Shown one piece after another: positions 43,781-52,879 of a DNA stretch of 64,000 nucleotides; position 1 is the first letter of the stretch, and each line of letters begins with the position of its first letter. The stretch lies in NCBI RefSeq assembly GCF_900105495.1, contig NZ_FNTF01000002.1, forward strand, positions 4,828,501 to 4,892,500, read 5' to 3'. Under the pieces are notes generated by a model that searched no databases, was not told where the DNA came from, and saw only the letters and a list, made by a program, of their open reading frames with translations. Source of the stretch: Pseudomonas frederiksbergensis (GTDB lineage: Bacteria > Pseudomonadota > Gammaproteobacteria > Pseudomonadales > Pseudomonadaceae). The translations under genes were made by a program, and so were the position numbers.

Positions 43781-44410
43781 ATGTCCAAAGCCATTTATCC
43801 CCTCACCAGAACCGCGTATCTGCTGGTCGATCCTTACAATGATTTTCTGTCGGAAGGCGGAAAGGTCTACCCCTTGATCAAGCCGATTGCCGAGCAAGTC
43901 GGCCTGCTCGAAAATCTGCGCGCCCTCGACCGCGCCGTCCGTGCACTCGATATTCCGGTGGTCATCGTACCGCACCGCCGTTGGGAACAAGGCGACTACG
44001 AAGGATGGGATCATCCGAGCCCTACCCAGTGCAAGGTCATGCACATGCATCACTTCGCACGCGGGGAATGGGGCGGGGAATGGCACCCCGATTTCACGCC
44101 CAAGGACGGCGACATCGTCGTTCAGGAACATTGGGGCTCGAGCGGCTTTGCCAACACCGACCTTGATTTTCGCCTCAAGCAGAAAGGCATCACGCACGTG
44201 ATCATCGTGGGTCTGCTGGCGAATACCTGCATCGAGGCAACCGCGCGCTACGCCGTGGAACTCGGTTACCACGTCACACTGGTACGTGATGCGACCGCTG
44301 CCTTCAAGCCGGAAATGATGCAGGCCGCGCATGAACTCAACGGCCCCACGTTCGCCCACGCCATTGTGGCGACGAACGAGCTCATCGCGTCTCTGGCACA
44401 GCAGGGGTGA
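43781..44410 (+). CDS. Isochorismatase-family cysteine hydrolase
   Basis: The 209-residue protein has the isochorismatase-like fold: D17 in LLVDPYNDF and the nucleophile C150 in GLLANTCIEATARYA. The catalytic Lys of the usual D-K-C triad is replaced: the strand reads DIVVQEHWGSSGFANTD, with Gln115 in its place. That EHWGSSGF variant looks like a distinct subgroup. It hydrolyses a C-N or ester bond of an unknown substrate in the cytoplasm. GGAGAAAATCGCC precedes the start and its stop is close to the aldehyde dehydrogenase start, forming a two-gene operon under HxlR. Confidence 0.88.
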   Translation: MSKAIYPLTRTAYLLVDPYNDFLSEGGKVYPLIKPIAEQVGLLENLRALDRAVRALDIPVVIVPHRRWEQGDYEGWDHPSPTQCKVMHMHHFARGEWGGEWHPDFTPKDGDIVVQEHWGSSGFANTDLDFRLKQKGITHVIIVGLLANTCIEATARYAVELGYHVTLVRDATAAFKPEMMQAAHELNGPTFAHAIVATNELIASLAQQG

Positions 44411-44415
44411 CACAC

Positions 44416-45981
44416 ATGACATTGACTGCAAACCTCACTATCGGCGCAAACGAAGTCCCGGCCATTGAAGGGACAATGAAGGCGCTCAACCCCGCAACCA
44501 ACCAGTTGATCGAGCCGGATTTCGCACTCGGTGGTATGGCAGACGTCAACCAGGCCGCGATGCTTGCCGACGAAGCATTCGACCATTACAGCCATACCTC
44601 GCTCACCCGGCGCGCGGCGTTCCTGGAAAGCATTGCCGACAATCTCGACGCTGTCCGTCATGAGCTTGCCGCACGGGCCGCGCTCGAAACGGGCCTGCCT
44701 GAGGCTCAGCTTGAAGGCGAAGCGGTAAAAGCTGCCACCCAGTTTCGCCAGTTCGCGGCGGTCGTACGTAAAGGACGCTTCCTCCAGCTGGCCATCGATC
44801 CGGCCCAGCCCCATCGTCAGCCTCGCCCACGCATGGATCATCGACTTCAGAAAATGGCAATCGGCCCTGTGGCTATTTTCGGCGCGAGTAATTTTCCCAT
44901 TTCCTATTCGGTCGCAGGTGGCGATACCGCTTCGGCATTGGCAGCTGGCGCGACCGTCATCGTGAAGGCGCATAACGCCCATCCAGGCGCATCGGAAATT
45001 CAGGCGCGTGCCATCCGCAAGGCGGTACACGAGAACGGACTGCCTGAGGGTGTTTTCTCGATGGTGCGTGGCATTGGCAACACGATCGGCGAAGCCTTGG
45101 TCGATCATCCGTTGATCAAGGCCGTGACGTTCACCGGCTCGGAGCATGGCGGCATGGCGCTGTATCGGCGTGCGCAGCTACGCCCTGATCCCATTCCCGT
45201 ATTCACCGAGATGACCAGCGTCAACCCCACGTTCATCCTGCCCCATGCGCTGGCCGAGCGTGGAGCGCAAATCGGTGCTGGCTTTATCGAACGCATGCTG
45301 GTCAATGTGGGGCAAGCCTGCCTCAGACCCGCCATCCTCTTCGCCATCAAAGGAGCTGGCTTTGAAGCGCTGCGCGCCGCCATGGCAAAAGGCGTCACCG
45401 AAGCATCGGCGCGCACGATGTTGACGCCAGGTATTCATGCCTCCTACTTGAGCGGCCTCGGCGCAATGGAGAGCGTCGGTGCAAATCGCATCGCCGAAGG
45501 CTCGCGAGCCAACGCTGATTTTGATGGCCAATCGGTGTTGCATGAGGTCGACGGTCAACGCTTCCTGACCGAAACGGTACTTGCGCAAGAAGTATTCGGT
45601 CCCTCAGCACTGCTGGTGAACGTCAAGGATGAGGATGAACTGCTTGCCGTCGCTCGCTCGCTCAAGGGCCAGCTCAGCGCCGCCATGCATCTTGATGAGC
45701 GCGATATGCCGCTGGCTCATCGCATGCTGCCGGTCCTGGAGCGGCGTACCGGGCGAATCGTGGTCAACGCTTTCGCGCACCCTCAGGAGGTGACTTTCGC
45801 CACCATCCACGGTGGACCGTTTCCGGCAACGTCGGACAGCCGTTTCACCTCGGTGGGCATGACGTCGATTGAACGCTTTTTGCGCCCGGTGTCCTACCAG
45901 GGTTTTCCGGATGCGCTATTGCCTGAGACATTGCGCGAGTTTGATCCCTTGGGGCTGCCTCGCCTCGTAGACGGCCAATAA
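44416..45981 (+). CDS. NADP-type aldehyde dehydrogenase, ketoglutarate-semialdehyde dehydrogenase-like
   Basis: The 521-residue protein has the ALDH fold with E265 in FTEMTSVNP and the nucleophile C302 in NVGQACLRPAI. Its NADP-binding region is AIFGASNFPISYSVAGGDTA and VKAHNAHPGASE, as in alpha-ketoglutaric semialdehyde dehydrogenases. It oxidises an aldehyde to an acid in the cytoplasm. ATG 44416 is preferred to the overlapping GTG 44407. The hydrolase just upstream may release the aldehyde or its precursor; the pathway is unknown. Confidence 0.88.
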   Translation: MTLTANLTIGANEVPAIEGTMKALNPATNQLIEPDFALGGMADVNQAAMLADEAFDHYSHTSLTRRAAFLESIADNLDAVRHELAARAALETGLPEAQLEGEAVKAATQFRQFAAVVRKGRFLQLAIDPAQPHRQPRPRMDHRLQKMAIGPVAIFGASNFPISYSVAGGDTASALAAGATVIVKAHNAHPGASEIQARAIRKAVHENGLPEGVFSMVRGIGNTIGEALVDHPLIKAVTFTGSEHGGMALYRRAQLRPDPIPVFTEMTSVNPTFILPHALAERGAQIGAGFIERMLVNVGQACLRPAILFAIKGAGFEALRAAMAKGVTEASARTMLTPGIHASYLSGLGAMESVGANRIAEGSRANADFDGQSVLHEVDGQRFLTETVLAQEVFGPSALLVNVKDEDELLAVARSLKGQLSAAMHLDERDMPLAHRMLPVLERRTGRIVVNAFAHPQEVTFATIHGGPFPATSDSRFTSVGMTSIERFLRPVSYQGFPDALLPETLREFDPLGLPRLVDGQ

Positions 45982-46062
45982 AAGCCGTCCTTGAGGCAGT
46001 CTTTGCCAATCCGCCCGGTAGTACCCGTTCGTTGAGCGAGGCTGCCGGTCAACCCCATGGAC

Positions 46063-46443
46063 TCAGCCCTTGGCCGCCATCGCCGTGACTTCCACACGCA
46101 TGCCTTCAACCGCCAGGGAGGCCACGCCAACGGCGGCTCGAACCGGCCAGGGCTTGGCGAAGAAACGCTGGTAAACCTCGTTGAAGGCGGCGCGGTCGGC
46201 CATGTCGGTAAGGTAGATGGTCAGGTGCAGAACCCGGTCCATGGAACTGCCGGCGTGCTCCAGCGCAACCTTGAGCGCCTGCAGGGTGCATTCGCTTTGC
46301 AAAGTGATGTCGCCCAGTTCCAGGCTGCCGTCAGCGCGGGTGGGAATCTGAGTGGAGACCAGCAGGCCGCCGAAACCGGCGACATCGGAAGAGATGGATT
46401 GCGGATCGGGGTCGGGGAGAAAGGTCAGATCGTGGTTTGCCAT
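46063..46443 (-). CDS. RidA/YjgF-family enamine/imine deaminase
   Basis: The 126-residue protein has the Rid fold length and the conserved Arg in FFAKPWPVRAAVGVASL, plus TLQALKVALEHAGSSMDRVL. RidA proteins hydrolyse reactive 2-aminoacrylate and related imines, protecting PLP enzymes. The start is ATG 46443. It is convergent with the aldehyde dehydrogenase and lies near the GFA gene. Its sequence differs from housekeeping RidA (N-terminus DLTFLPDPDPQSISSD), so it may be a Rid paralogue. Confidence 0.88.
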   Translation of the reverse strand: MANHDLTFLPDPDPQSISSDVAGFGGLLVSTQIPTRADGSLELGDITLQSECTLQALKVALEHAGSSMDRVLHLTIYLTDMADRAAFNEVYQRFFAKPWPVRAAVGVASLAVEGMRVEVTAMAAKG

Positions 46444-46589
46444 GGGTGTCTCTTGCTTGAGAGGGTAAAGAGGCTGTCGAGTATATAGCGGCTGGGAACT
46501 CGGTGTGGAAGGCCCCGTTTTGAAAGCGATATCTACTGGATTGAGAGTCCAAGTCTTGTGTAGCAAGCCCTGGATTCATCAATCGGCAC

Positions 46590-46982
46590 CTACTCCTCAA
46601 AGCGACCAGCGGGGTCACGATCGCGCTCGTAGCGTCTCATGAGCGGAAACGCCGGCAACCAGGATTCACGACGCACGATCCAGCTTTCGTAGGTAGGCCT
46701 CAGTTGGTCCGGGGCATCCAGCGACCCCAGGTTCACTTCGATTTCGTCGTCGCTGCGGGCGAAAACAGACGAGCCGCAGCGGGGACAGAAAAATCGCCCG
46801 CCGTAGTCGCGTGTTTCACCTTCAATCGTCACCGCATTCTGAGGAAATATCGCGCAAGCATTAAAAAGCGCCCCATGATGCTTGCGGCAGTCGAGGCAGT
46901 GACAAAGGCCAACCCGATACGGGAGTCCCGACGCCTCAATTCGGACGTTGCCGCACAGGCAACCCCCCGTGAATCGCTCCAT
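46590..46982 (-). CDS. GFA/CENP-V family zinc protein
   Basis: The 130-residue protein carries the zinc pattern of the glutathione-dependent formaldehyde-activating enzyme family: GGCLCGNVRIE, LCHCLDCRKHHG and FFCPRCGSSVF. Only some members act on S-hydroxymethylglutathione; most are uncharacterised. GAGGAGACGCAGC lies upstream of ATG 46982. It appears to be monocistronic. Confidence 0.9.
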   Translation of the reverse strand: MERFTGGCLCGNVRIEASGLPYRVGLCHCLDCRKHHGALFNACAIFPQNAVTIEGETRDYGGRFFCPRCGSSVFARSDDEIEVNLGSLDAPDQLRPTYESWIVRRESWLPAFPLMRRYERDRDPAGRFEE

Positions 46983-47133
46983 GCTGCGTCTCCTCTGAAA
47001 TCAAACAGTCGGAACGTGATGAATTGCACCCTGCCTGTGCCCGACTTTTAAGCCTAGACCCGGCGTTTCCCGTTCGCCAGAACGGCAAATACCCTATGGG
47101 CAAACCCGATTGCAGCACTCTATGATTGACCCC

Positions 47134-47535
47134 ATGACCACCACGCCTCCGATCCGCCAACCCTGCCCACCCGGCGTCTGCGACTGCGGGCGAGACCCGC
47201 TGCTGGAAACACCGGGGGCGGACGTGCGCATTCTGTTTCTGACCCGCTCAGAGGAAAAGCGCCTGATCGAACGTCTGGAAAACCTCCAGAGCCTGAGCGA
47301 TCTGGAACGCCTGCAACAACGGATGTATGAGCAGTTGGGCATTCGCGTCGACATCGCCCCCGGTTTCAACGAAGTACGCACCATGCGCGGTATCGGTATC
47401 AACCTGGGTGAACAACCGGGGCTATGCCGCAAAACCCGTCAGTCGATCCCGGCCGCGATTCGTCGCGCACTGGAGAAGCGCCCGGAAATCGCCTACGCGC
47501 TGCTTAACGCCAACGACCTGTTGCGCGATGCGTGA
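47134..47535 (+). CDS. Conserved hypothetical Pseudomonas protein with N-terminal Cys pair
   Basis: The 133-residue protein starts with a Cys-rich motif (RQPCPPGVCDCGRDPLL). A helical region RSEEKRLIERLENLQSLSDL and a C-terminal RKTRQSIPAAIRRALEKRPE follow. I do not recognise the family. The Cys motif could bind metal or be structural. The start is uncertain: ATG 47134 or ATG 47122; neither has a strong ribosome site. Confidence 0.7.
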   Translation: MTTTPPIRQPCPPGVCDCGRDPLLETPGADVRILFLTRSEEKRLIERLENLQSLSDLERLQQRMYEQLGIRVDIAPGFNEVRTMRGIGINLGEQPGLCRKTRQSIPAAIRRALEKRPEIAYALLNANDLLRDA

Positions 47536-47764
47536 AATCAGCGGCATGAATATCGCCCTCCAGGCACCGGAAAAATTCGTTGCCATATAGCGAAACAGGA
47601 TCAGCGGTCATGCGCCGAGTCTGGCCCGCTGCTATGCCTTCTCATGGGAGCAGTGGTTTCAAGCCAGTCAGGGATGAAACTGGACATTCAAGCGTGACCT
47701 TGGTCCCGGCACCCACCAGGTGCGCGAAGAGCAACAGGTGCCAATCCGTCGCAGGAGGTGGCAA

Positions 47765-48046
47765 ATGTTATTCATAGTCAGTTGGTCTATCAGTTCGGCA
47801 AATCGTAACAACGCGATCGAGCGTTTCCTCAAGACCGGAGGTGCGCCACCCGCTGGCGTCAAGATGCTTGGACGTTGGCACGCCATCGGTGGTGCATCCG
47901 GTTTTGGCGTGGCAGAGGCCAGTGATCCGGCAACCATTCAGAAGTGGGTGCTGGAATGGAGCGACCTTATGACCATGGAAGTCCAGGCGGCACTGACCGA
48001 TGAACAGATAGCGCCGCTGCTGGCGGCCGCTATCGGCAAGCAATAG
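47765..48046 (+). CDS. DUF3303-type small protein
   Basis: The 93-residue protein begins at ATG 47765 with AGGAGG six bases upstream. It reads LFIVSWSISSANRNNAIERF, then APPAGVKMLGRWH and GFGVAEASDPATIQKWVLEW. That is the pattern of DUF3303 proteins, small ferredoxin-fold-like alpha/beta barrels of unknown function. It is monocistronic as far as can be seen. Confidence 0.8.
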   Translation: MLFIVSWSISSANRNNAIERFLKTGGAPPAGVKMLGRWHAIGGASGFGVAEASDPATIQKWVLEWSDLMTMEVQAALTDEQIAPLLAAAIGKQ

Positions 48047-48237
48047 TCGTTGGGGCGGCGAGCCGGGCTCGCCGCCCCATGCCCTTCCGCGTTGGAACAA
48101 TACATTCTCTATGATCGATCCAGGCACGGGAAACAAAGGCCTGTGGTCGAAAAACCAATAACTGGAAATTTAACGATTCATACCTACGCTCATCGCGGGG
48201 GGATCCAGTGGATGGCCGGTCGGGGGGCTCGTCTCAG

Positions 48238-48477
48238 GGTACGCCAGACGCAAACCGGACTTTTACCGTGCCAATGCGAGAATCCTGGCGCATTGCGGCC
48301 GGAGCCACCTATGCTCTGAACGAGGTCACCGGCATTGAATGTCAGCTGGGCCATGGTCTGGCCGGGCGATAAGCCGGTGGAGGAGACCATATTCACGTCG
48401 GGTATATTCGAACTTCTAGTCAGTTCGACACTGCCTGGATTCAAGCCGTCACCGGCAACATGACTTGGCGCTTCTAA
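48238..48477 (+). pseudogene. C-terminal remnant of an OmpP1/FadL-type outer-membrane protein
   Basis: The frame reads RTFTVPMRESWRIAAGATYA and later AWIQAVTGNMTWRF before a natural stop at 48475. Both resemble the last strands of OmpP1/FadL channel proteins. An in-frame TAA at 48370 interrupts it and the N-terminal 350 or so residues are missing. It is a decayed gene tail. The stretch 48047-48237 before it shows no gene. Confidence 0.6.
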
Positions 48478-48524
48478 TGATCTGCTACCGAAAAAACGAC
48501 TTAATCCATGGAGCACACACCACT

Positions 48525-49199
48525 ATGAATCTGTCCCGAAAGCTGTTTATTGGCGTTGCGCTGACCAGCCTGCTGCTCGGCGGTTGCACCTCGAAAGTCA
48601 CCGAGCGTGAGCAGTATTCCGGCTTCCTGTCCAACTACAACAATTTGCAGCAAGTCACCACCACCAGCGGCGAAACAGCCATGCGCTGGGTCAGCCCGTC
48701 CTGGAATCCAGAGGCCTATAACACCGTGGTTTTCAATAAGCTGGAGCTCTACCCGGCGCCCAAGCCTAATGAGCGGGTCAACCAGCAAACCCTGGACGAG
48801 TTGCAGAGCTACATGACCAGTAAGGCCAAAGGTGTGCTGGGTCAGAAATATCGGGTGGTATCGAGCACGAAATCAGCGCCAGCCGGTTCAAAAACCTTGA
48901 TCATGCGCGCGGCGATCACCGGAGTGAGTGCCGAAACCGAAGGCATGAAGTGGTATGAAGTGGTGCCGATTGCCGCCGTCGTCGGGGGTGTTTCCGCCGC
49001 CAGTGGTCACCGCGATCAGGACACCACACTGTTCATCGAGGCCGAGTTCGTCGACGCCAGCAACAACCAGACCGTGGCCAAAGTCGTGCGCAAAGTCTTT
49101 GGCACCACACTGGAAAACGCCAGCCAGAAGATCACCACCAAGGATTTCAAAGTCGCAATCGACAAGCTGACCAGCGACCTGCAGGCCTTTATCAAATAG
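48525..49199 (+). CDS. DUF3313-type lipoprotein
   Basis: The 224-residue protein has a lipoprotein signal with lipobox LLLGGC (Cys at residue 21), followed by the DUF3313 pattern SGFLSNYNNLQQV, FNKLELYPAP and MRAAITGVSAETEG. A glycine-rich hydrophobic patch VVPIAAVVGGVSAASGHRD lies near residue 150. It is anchored in the outer or inner membrane facing the periplasm; the residue after Cys is Thr, so outer-membrane sorting is expected. Function is unknown. Confidence 0.85.
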   Translation: MNLSRKLFIGVALTSLLLGGCTSKVTEREQYSGFLSNYNNLQQVTTTSGETAMRWVSPSWNPEAYNTVVFNKLELYPAPKPNERVNQQTLDELQSYMTSKAKGVLGQKYRVVSSTKSAPAGSKTLIMRAAITGVSAETEGMKWYEVVPIAAVVGGVSAASGHRDQDTTLFIEAEFVDASNNQTVAKVVRKVFGTTLENASQKITTKDFKVAIDKLTSDLQAFIK

Positions 49200-49211
49200 C
49201 TTTTTTTTAGA

Positions 49212-49267
49212 AGCACGGCTTGCCGGCGATGGCGTTCTAAAGGGCGCCATCGCCGGCAAGCCGTGCT
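49212..49267. repeat. Long perfect inverted repeat (REP-type hairpin)
   Basis: Twenty-three-base arms at 49212-49234 and 49245-49267 pair perfectly around a ten-base loop. Core words GCTTGCCGGCGATGGCG and CCGGCAAGCC are the common Pseudomonas intergenic palindrome. It lies between convergent genes (lipoprotein and ligD) and may block 3' decay or read-through. Confidence 0.85.
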
Positions 49268-49285
49268 CCTACAAGATGTACGTGG

Positions 49286-51877
49286 CTATTTTTTCATCCC
49301 GACCCGCCGCCGCATCTCGGCGGTGATCGATTGCCGGGTTTTCTTCAAATCCTTCCAGGGCTCGTCGCCGACCTCGGCCAGGCGTTGATGCACTGTGTGG
49401 ATGTTCCACTGATTGCCCCCCTTGAGCTCCCCCACCTCTTCGCGAAAGATCGGCACCGACACCGGCAGCCCTTCGCGGGCGCGCACGGCGTAAGCGCAGA
49501 TGGTCGTGGCCCCGAGGCCATTGCGCAGGTAATCGATGAAGATCCGCCCGACCCGGTTCTTTGGGCCCGACACAGCGGAAAAACGCTCCGGCAGCAACTT
49601 GGCCATATGGCTGACGATTGCGTGGCTGAAGTCTTTCACCTCATCCCAACCCAGCTTGCGCGTCAGTGGCACCACCAGGTGAATCCCCTTGCCGCCGCTG
49701 GTCTTGAGAAACGCCTTGAGTCCCAGTTCATCGAGCACCGAGAGGGTCAGTTGAGTCGCCTCGACCATGCTTTTCCAGGGCAGCGCCGGGTCCGGGTCGA
49801 GGTCGAGGACGAAGCAGTCGGGTTTGTCGAGGTTGTCCGAGGTGGCGTTCCAGGTGTGCAACTCAACAGTGCTCATCTGCACGGCGCCGATCAAGGCTTC
49901 GGCGTTATTGATGATCATCACCGGTTGCCCGGTGAGTGCCTTGTCCAGGGTGGTAATTCCCGGAATGGCTAGGCGCTCGGCGTTCTTCTGGAAAAACAGT
50001 TCGCCGGCAATGCCGTCCGGCGCACGCACCAACGCCACGGGGCGATCCTTGAGTTCAGGCAAAATCCACTCGGCGACGCTGGCGTAATACTCCGCCAGTT
50101 GCACTTTGGTGGCGCCGCTGCTGGCGTCGATCACCCGCTCGGGGTGAGTGATGCGCACCTTGCCCTCGCCCAGGCCGATTTGTGAGGGTGCGGGCGTGGC
50201 TTTCTTTTTGGCAGGGGTGGAAGGTTTTTCGGCAGTGGTCTTTTTCGCGGCTGAAGTCTTCACGGCTTTCGGACGCTCCTCGGTAATGTCTTCGGCAGGT
50301 TTGTCGTCACGCAGACCATGGAACACCGCATGACGGACTGAACCTTCTTTGGTCATTTCGGCAAAAGCGACCTCCGCCAGCAGTGTCGGCTTGAGCCAGT
50401 GCACACCCTTGGCGTCAAAACCGCTCGGCGGATTGACCACTGGGATCTTTTTCGTCTGCAACGGTTTCAGTTGCTCATAAATGCGCTTGAGCGTCGTCTC
50501 GTTAAACCCGGTGCCGACCTTCCCCGCGTAACGCAACTCACCGCTATCGCGGTCATGCAACCCCAGCAGCAGCGCACCGAAGGCATTGCGCGAGCCTTTC
50601 GGGTCGGTGAAGCCGACCACCACAAATTCCTGTCGATGCTTGCACTTGAGCTTGATCCAGTCGCTGCTGCGCCGAGACACGTAAGGCGTGCCCAGGCGTT
50701 TGCCGATCAGCCCTTCCATCTGCATTTGGCAGGCGCTGTTGAGCAACGCTTGCGGTTCTTCGCTAAAGGAATCGGAGAAGCGCAGCAGCGGATCTTTATT
50801 GGGGTTGAGCACGGTCGACAGTGCAACCCTTCGCTCCTCGACCGGCACCTCGCGCAGGTCCACACCGTTGAGGTAAGGCATGTCGAACAGGTAGTAGAGG
50901 ATGTTGCCGCTGCGGCCCGAGTCGAAGGCGTTTTGCAAGGCCTGGAAATCCGGCACACCCTGTTCGTTGGCGACCACCATTTCCCCGTCGAGCCAGGCCG
51001 ATTCGAGACCCAGCGCCGCCAACGCCTGGGCTTGCCTGGGCAGTTTATGGGTCCAGTCATGGCCGTTGCGGGTGAACAGTTTGACTTCGTCGTGGTCGAT
51101 GCGGGCCATGATCCGATAGCCATCGAACTTGATCTCATAGCTCCACTCGCCGCCTGGGGCCTTTTCGACCAGCGTCGCCAGTTGCGGCTTGAGCATCTCC
51201 GGCAATTTGGCTTTGCGGGCGCCCGTCAAGGGTGCCGATTTTTCGTTGCGCGCCGGGCTGGCAGGTTTGTCGACGGGCTTGGGTTTGGCAGCAGTCTTCG
51301 GCTTTTTGCCAACGATGGTCCGGTCACTGAGCACGCTGTCGGGCTCAGCGGCGACTACGTCGTAATCGCTTTCGGGCCTGGCCGCGCCGTCCTGATGCTT
51401 GATCAGAAACCATTGCTCCTGCTTGCCTGGCATGTGCGTGCGCACCAGGTTCCACAGCCCTCCCAGCTTCTCGCCCTTTAGCTCGAATTTGAGCTTGCCC
51501 TTGGCGTATGCCTCGGCCGGGGCGTCCTGAGGAATCCAGACTCCCCGGTCCCAGACAATCACCTCGCCGGCACCGTAATGCCCTTCGGGAATACTGCCCT
51601 CGAAGGTGGCGTAATCAATCGGATGGTCTTCAACGTGCACTGCCAGGCGCTTGACCTTGGGGTCCAGTGACGGGCCTTTGGGCACCGCCCAGCTTTTCAG
51701 CGCGCCATCGAGCTCCAGGCGAAAGTCGTAATGCAGGCGCGAGGCGTCGTGCTTTTGGATGCAGAACTGCAACGCATGGTCTTTCGCGGTTTTCTTGCCC
51801 GAACGTTTGCCGGCAGCCGGTTCAGAGGTTGCCGAAAAATCGCGCATGCGATTGTAATCGTCCAGGCTCCTGCTCAT
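49286..51877 (-). CDS. ligD: ATP-dependent DNA ligase D (NHEJ)
   Basis: The 863-residue protein has the Pseudomonas LigD order. A 3'-phosphoesterase domain comes first (residues ~30-190; HDASRLHYDFRLELDG, EDHPIDYATFEGSIPEGHYG). A basic linker and the ligase domain follow (catalytic K250 in YEIKFDGYRIMARI; DGEMVV; WIKLKCKHRQEFVVVGFT). After a Lys/Ala-rich linker near residue 550 comes the primase-polymerase domain (residues ~575-850; LDLDPDPALPWKSM, SGGKGIHLVVPL). It repairs double-strand breaks with Ku, mainly in stationary phase. No ku gene is in the window. The start overlaps the stop of the methyltransferase gene (ATGA). Confidence 0.96.
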   Translation of the reverse strand: MSRSLDDYNRMRDFSATSEPAAGKRSGKKTAKDHALQFCIQKHDASRLHYDFRLELDGALKSWAVPKGPSLDPKVKRLAVHVEDHPIDYATFEGSIPEGHYGAGEVIVWDRGVWIPQDAPAEAYAKGKLKFELKGEKLGGLWNLVRTHMPGKQEQWFLIKHQDGAARPESDYDVVAAEPDSVLSDRTIVGKKPKTAAKPKPVDKPASPARNEKSAPLTGARKAKLPEMLKPQLATLVEKAPGGEWSYEIKFDGYRIMARIDHDEVKLFTRNGHDWTHKLPRQAQALAALGLESAWLDGEMVVANEQGVPDFQALQNAFDSGRSGNILYYLFDMPYLNGVDLREVPVEERRVALSTVLNPNKDPLLRFSDSFSEEPQALLNSACQMQMEGLIGKRLGTPYVSRRSSDWIKLKCKHRQEFVVVGFTDPKGSRNAFGALLLGLHDRDSGELRYAGKVGTGFNETTLKRIYEQLKPLQTKKIPVVNPPSGFDAKGVHWLKPTLLAEVAFAEMTKEGSVRHAVFHGLRDDKPAEDITEERPKAVKTSAAKKTTAEKPSTPAKKKATPAPSQIGLGEGKVRITHPERVIDASSGATKVQLAEYYASVAEWILPELKDRPVALVRAPDGIAGELFFQKNAERLAIPGITTLDKALTGQPVMIINNAEALIGAVQMSTVELHTWNATSDNLDKPDCFVLDLDPDPALPWKSMVEATQLTLSVLDELGLKAFLKTSGGKGIHLVVPLTRKLGWDEVKDFSHAIVSHMAKLLPERFSAVSGPKNRVGRIFIDYLRNGLGATTICAYAVRAREGLPVSVPIFREEVGELKGGNQWNIHTVHQRLAEVGDEPWKDLKKTRQSITAEMRRRVGMKK

Positions 51878-52869
51878 GGCGCACCTGCTGACGCGGTCAC
51901 GGTGCCCCCGATGCCTGGGCCGATACGCGTGACAATCAGGGCGACGACGGCAATTCGCTCCACCCGCTGATAGCCTGGCGTCAACAGCTCTTCACCGAAC
52001 ACGTCGGGGTCGATTTCATGGTAGGTCCAGCCGAACATCGGCGACTCCAGGCGCGGCGCCACTGCATCCAGAAACGGATCGATGCCATCGATCATTGCCA
52101 CGCCGGTGTACAGCACCAGCGAACCACCGGGAGTCAACCGATACAGGGCCTGTTCGACAATGCGCAACGACAATTGCGCGCCCAGCGCGCCACCGCCATG
52201 CCGGTAAGCACGCTCGGCCGGGTCGGCCATGTACGGCGGATTGGCGACGATCAGGTCGAATTGGCCGTCGACGTCTTGCAGCACGTCACTGGCCTCGATG
52301 CTGACGTTAGCCACCTCGGCGAGGGCGACGTTGACCGCCGTCATGCGTAACGCCAACGGGTTGATGTCCACGGCCAGGACTTCCGCTTCCCGGCGTGCGC
52401 GGGCAATCAAAATCGCCCCGACGCCCGCACCGCAGCCGATGTCCACGGCGCGCCTGATCGGCGCGAAGCTGTGTTGCAGATGGTCGTGAATCAGCTGAGC
52501 AAAACGGTAGGTGTCGGGGCCGAAGAACACCGCGTCAGCGGCATCAGTGGGGTAACCCGAATGCACGAACAACAGGTCATCGAGGCTTGACCAGCGCACA
52601 TGACTTTTCAGTCGACCATTGCATTCATCGAGGACGCCAGCCTGTTGCAACTGTCGCTGCTCATCCACCGACAACAGGCCAGGCTCAAACGGCCGCGACC
52701 AGCCGAACACTTCGCGCAGGGTCCGGGCGCTTTGCCCGAAAGAGCGATCATTGACCCGCTGATGGGTCAGCGGCGTTGGCGTGATGAATCGATAACCGTC
52801 GGCCTGCAAACGGCGCCCCAGTTGCAACAAGGCCAGATCGGCGGCGCCAAGGTGTTCTTCCTGATTCAT
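51874..52869 (-). CDS. Class I SAM-dependent methyltransferase (HemK/RsmC-like)
   Basis: The 331-residue protein has an N-terminal ~120-residue region and a Rossmann methyltransferase domain: AVDIGCGAGVGAILIA (motif I), LAVDINPLALRMTAVN and the NPPY-containing FDLIVANPPYMADPAE. NPPY enzymes methylate amide or base nitrogens in proteins, rRNA or DNA. It overlaps ligD by 4 bp and follows the iron-enzyme gene by 10 bp, forming an operon. Its target is unknown. Confidence 0.9.
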   Translation of the reverse strand: MNQEEHLGAADLALLQLGRRLQADGYRFITPTPLTHQRVNDRSFGQSARTLREVFGWSRPFEPGLLSVDEQRQLQQAGVLDECNGRLKSHVRWSSLDDLLFVHSGYPTDAADAVFFGPDTYRFAQLIHDHLQHSFAPIRRAVDIGCGAGVGAILIARARREAEVLAVDINPLALRMTAVNVALAEVANVSIEASDVLQDVDGQFDLIVANPPYMADPAERAYRHGGGALGAQLSLRIVEQALYRLTPGGSLVLYTGVAMIDGIDPFLDAVAPRLESPMFGWTYHEIDPDVFGEELLTPGYQRVERIAVVALIVTRIGPGIGGTVTASAGAP

Positions 52870-52879
52870 GAAGGGCTCC

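Noticed and set aside
49212..49267. The long hairpin as an intrinsic terminator of the lipoprotein or ligD gene
   Set aside because: The T run lies before, not after, the stem on the plus strand and there is none after it on the minus strand. It fits a REP palindrome better.
50399..51481. Open frame of 360 codons opposite ligD
   Set aside because: The ligD frame carries all catalytic motifs; this one has none.
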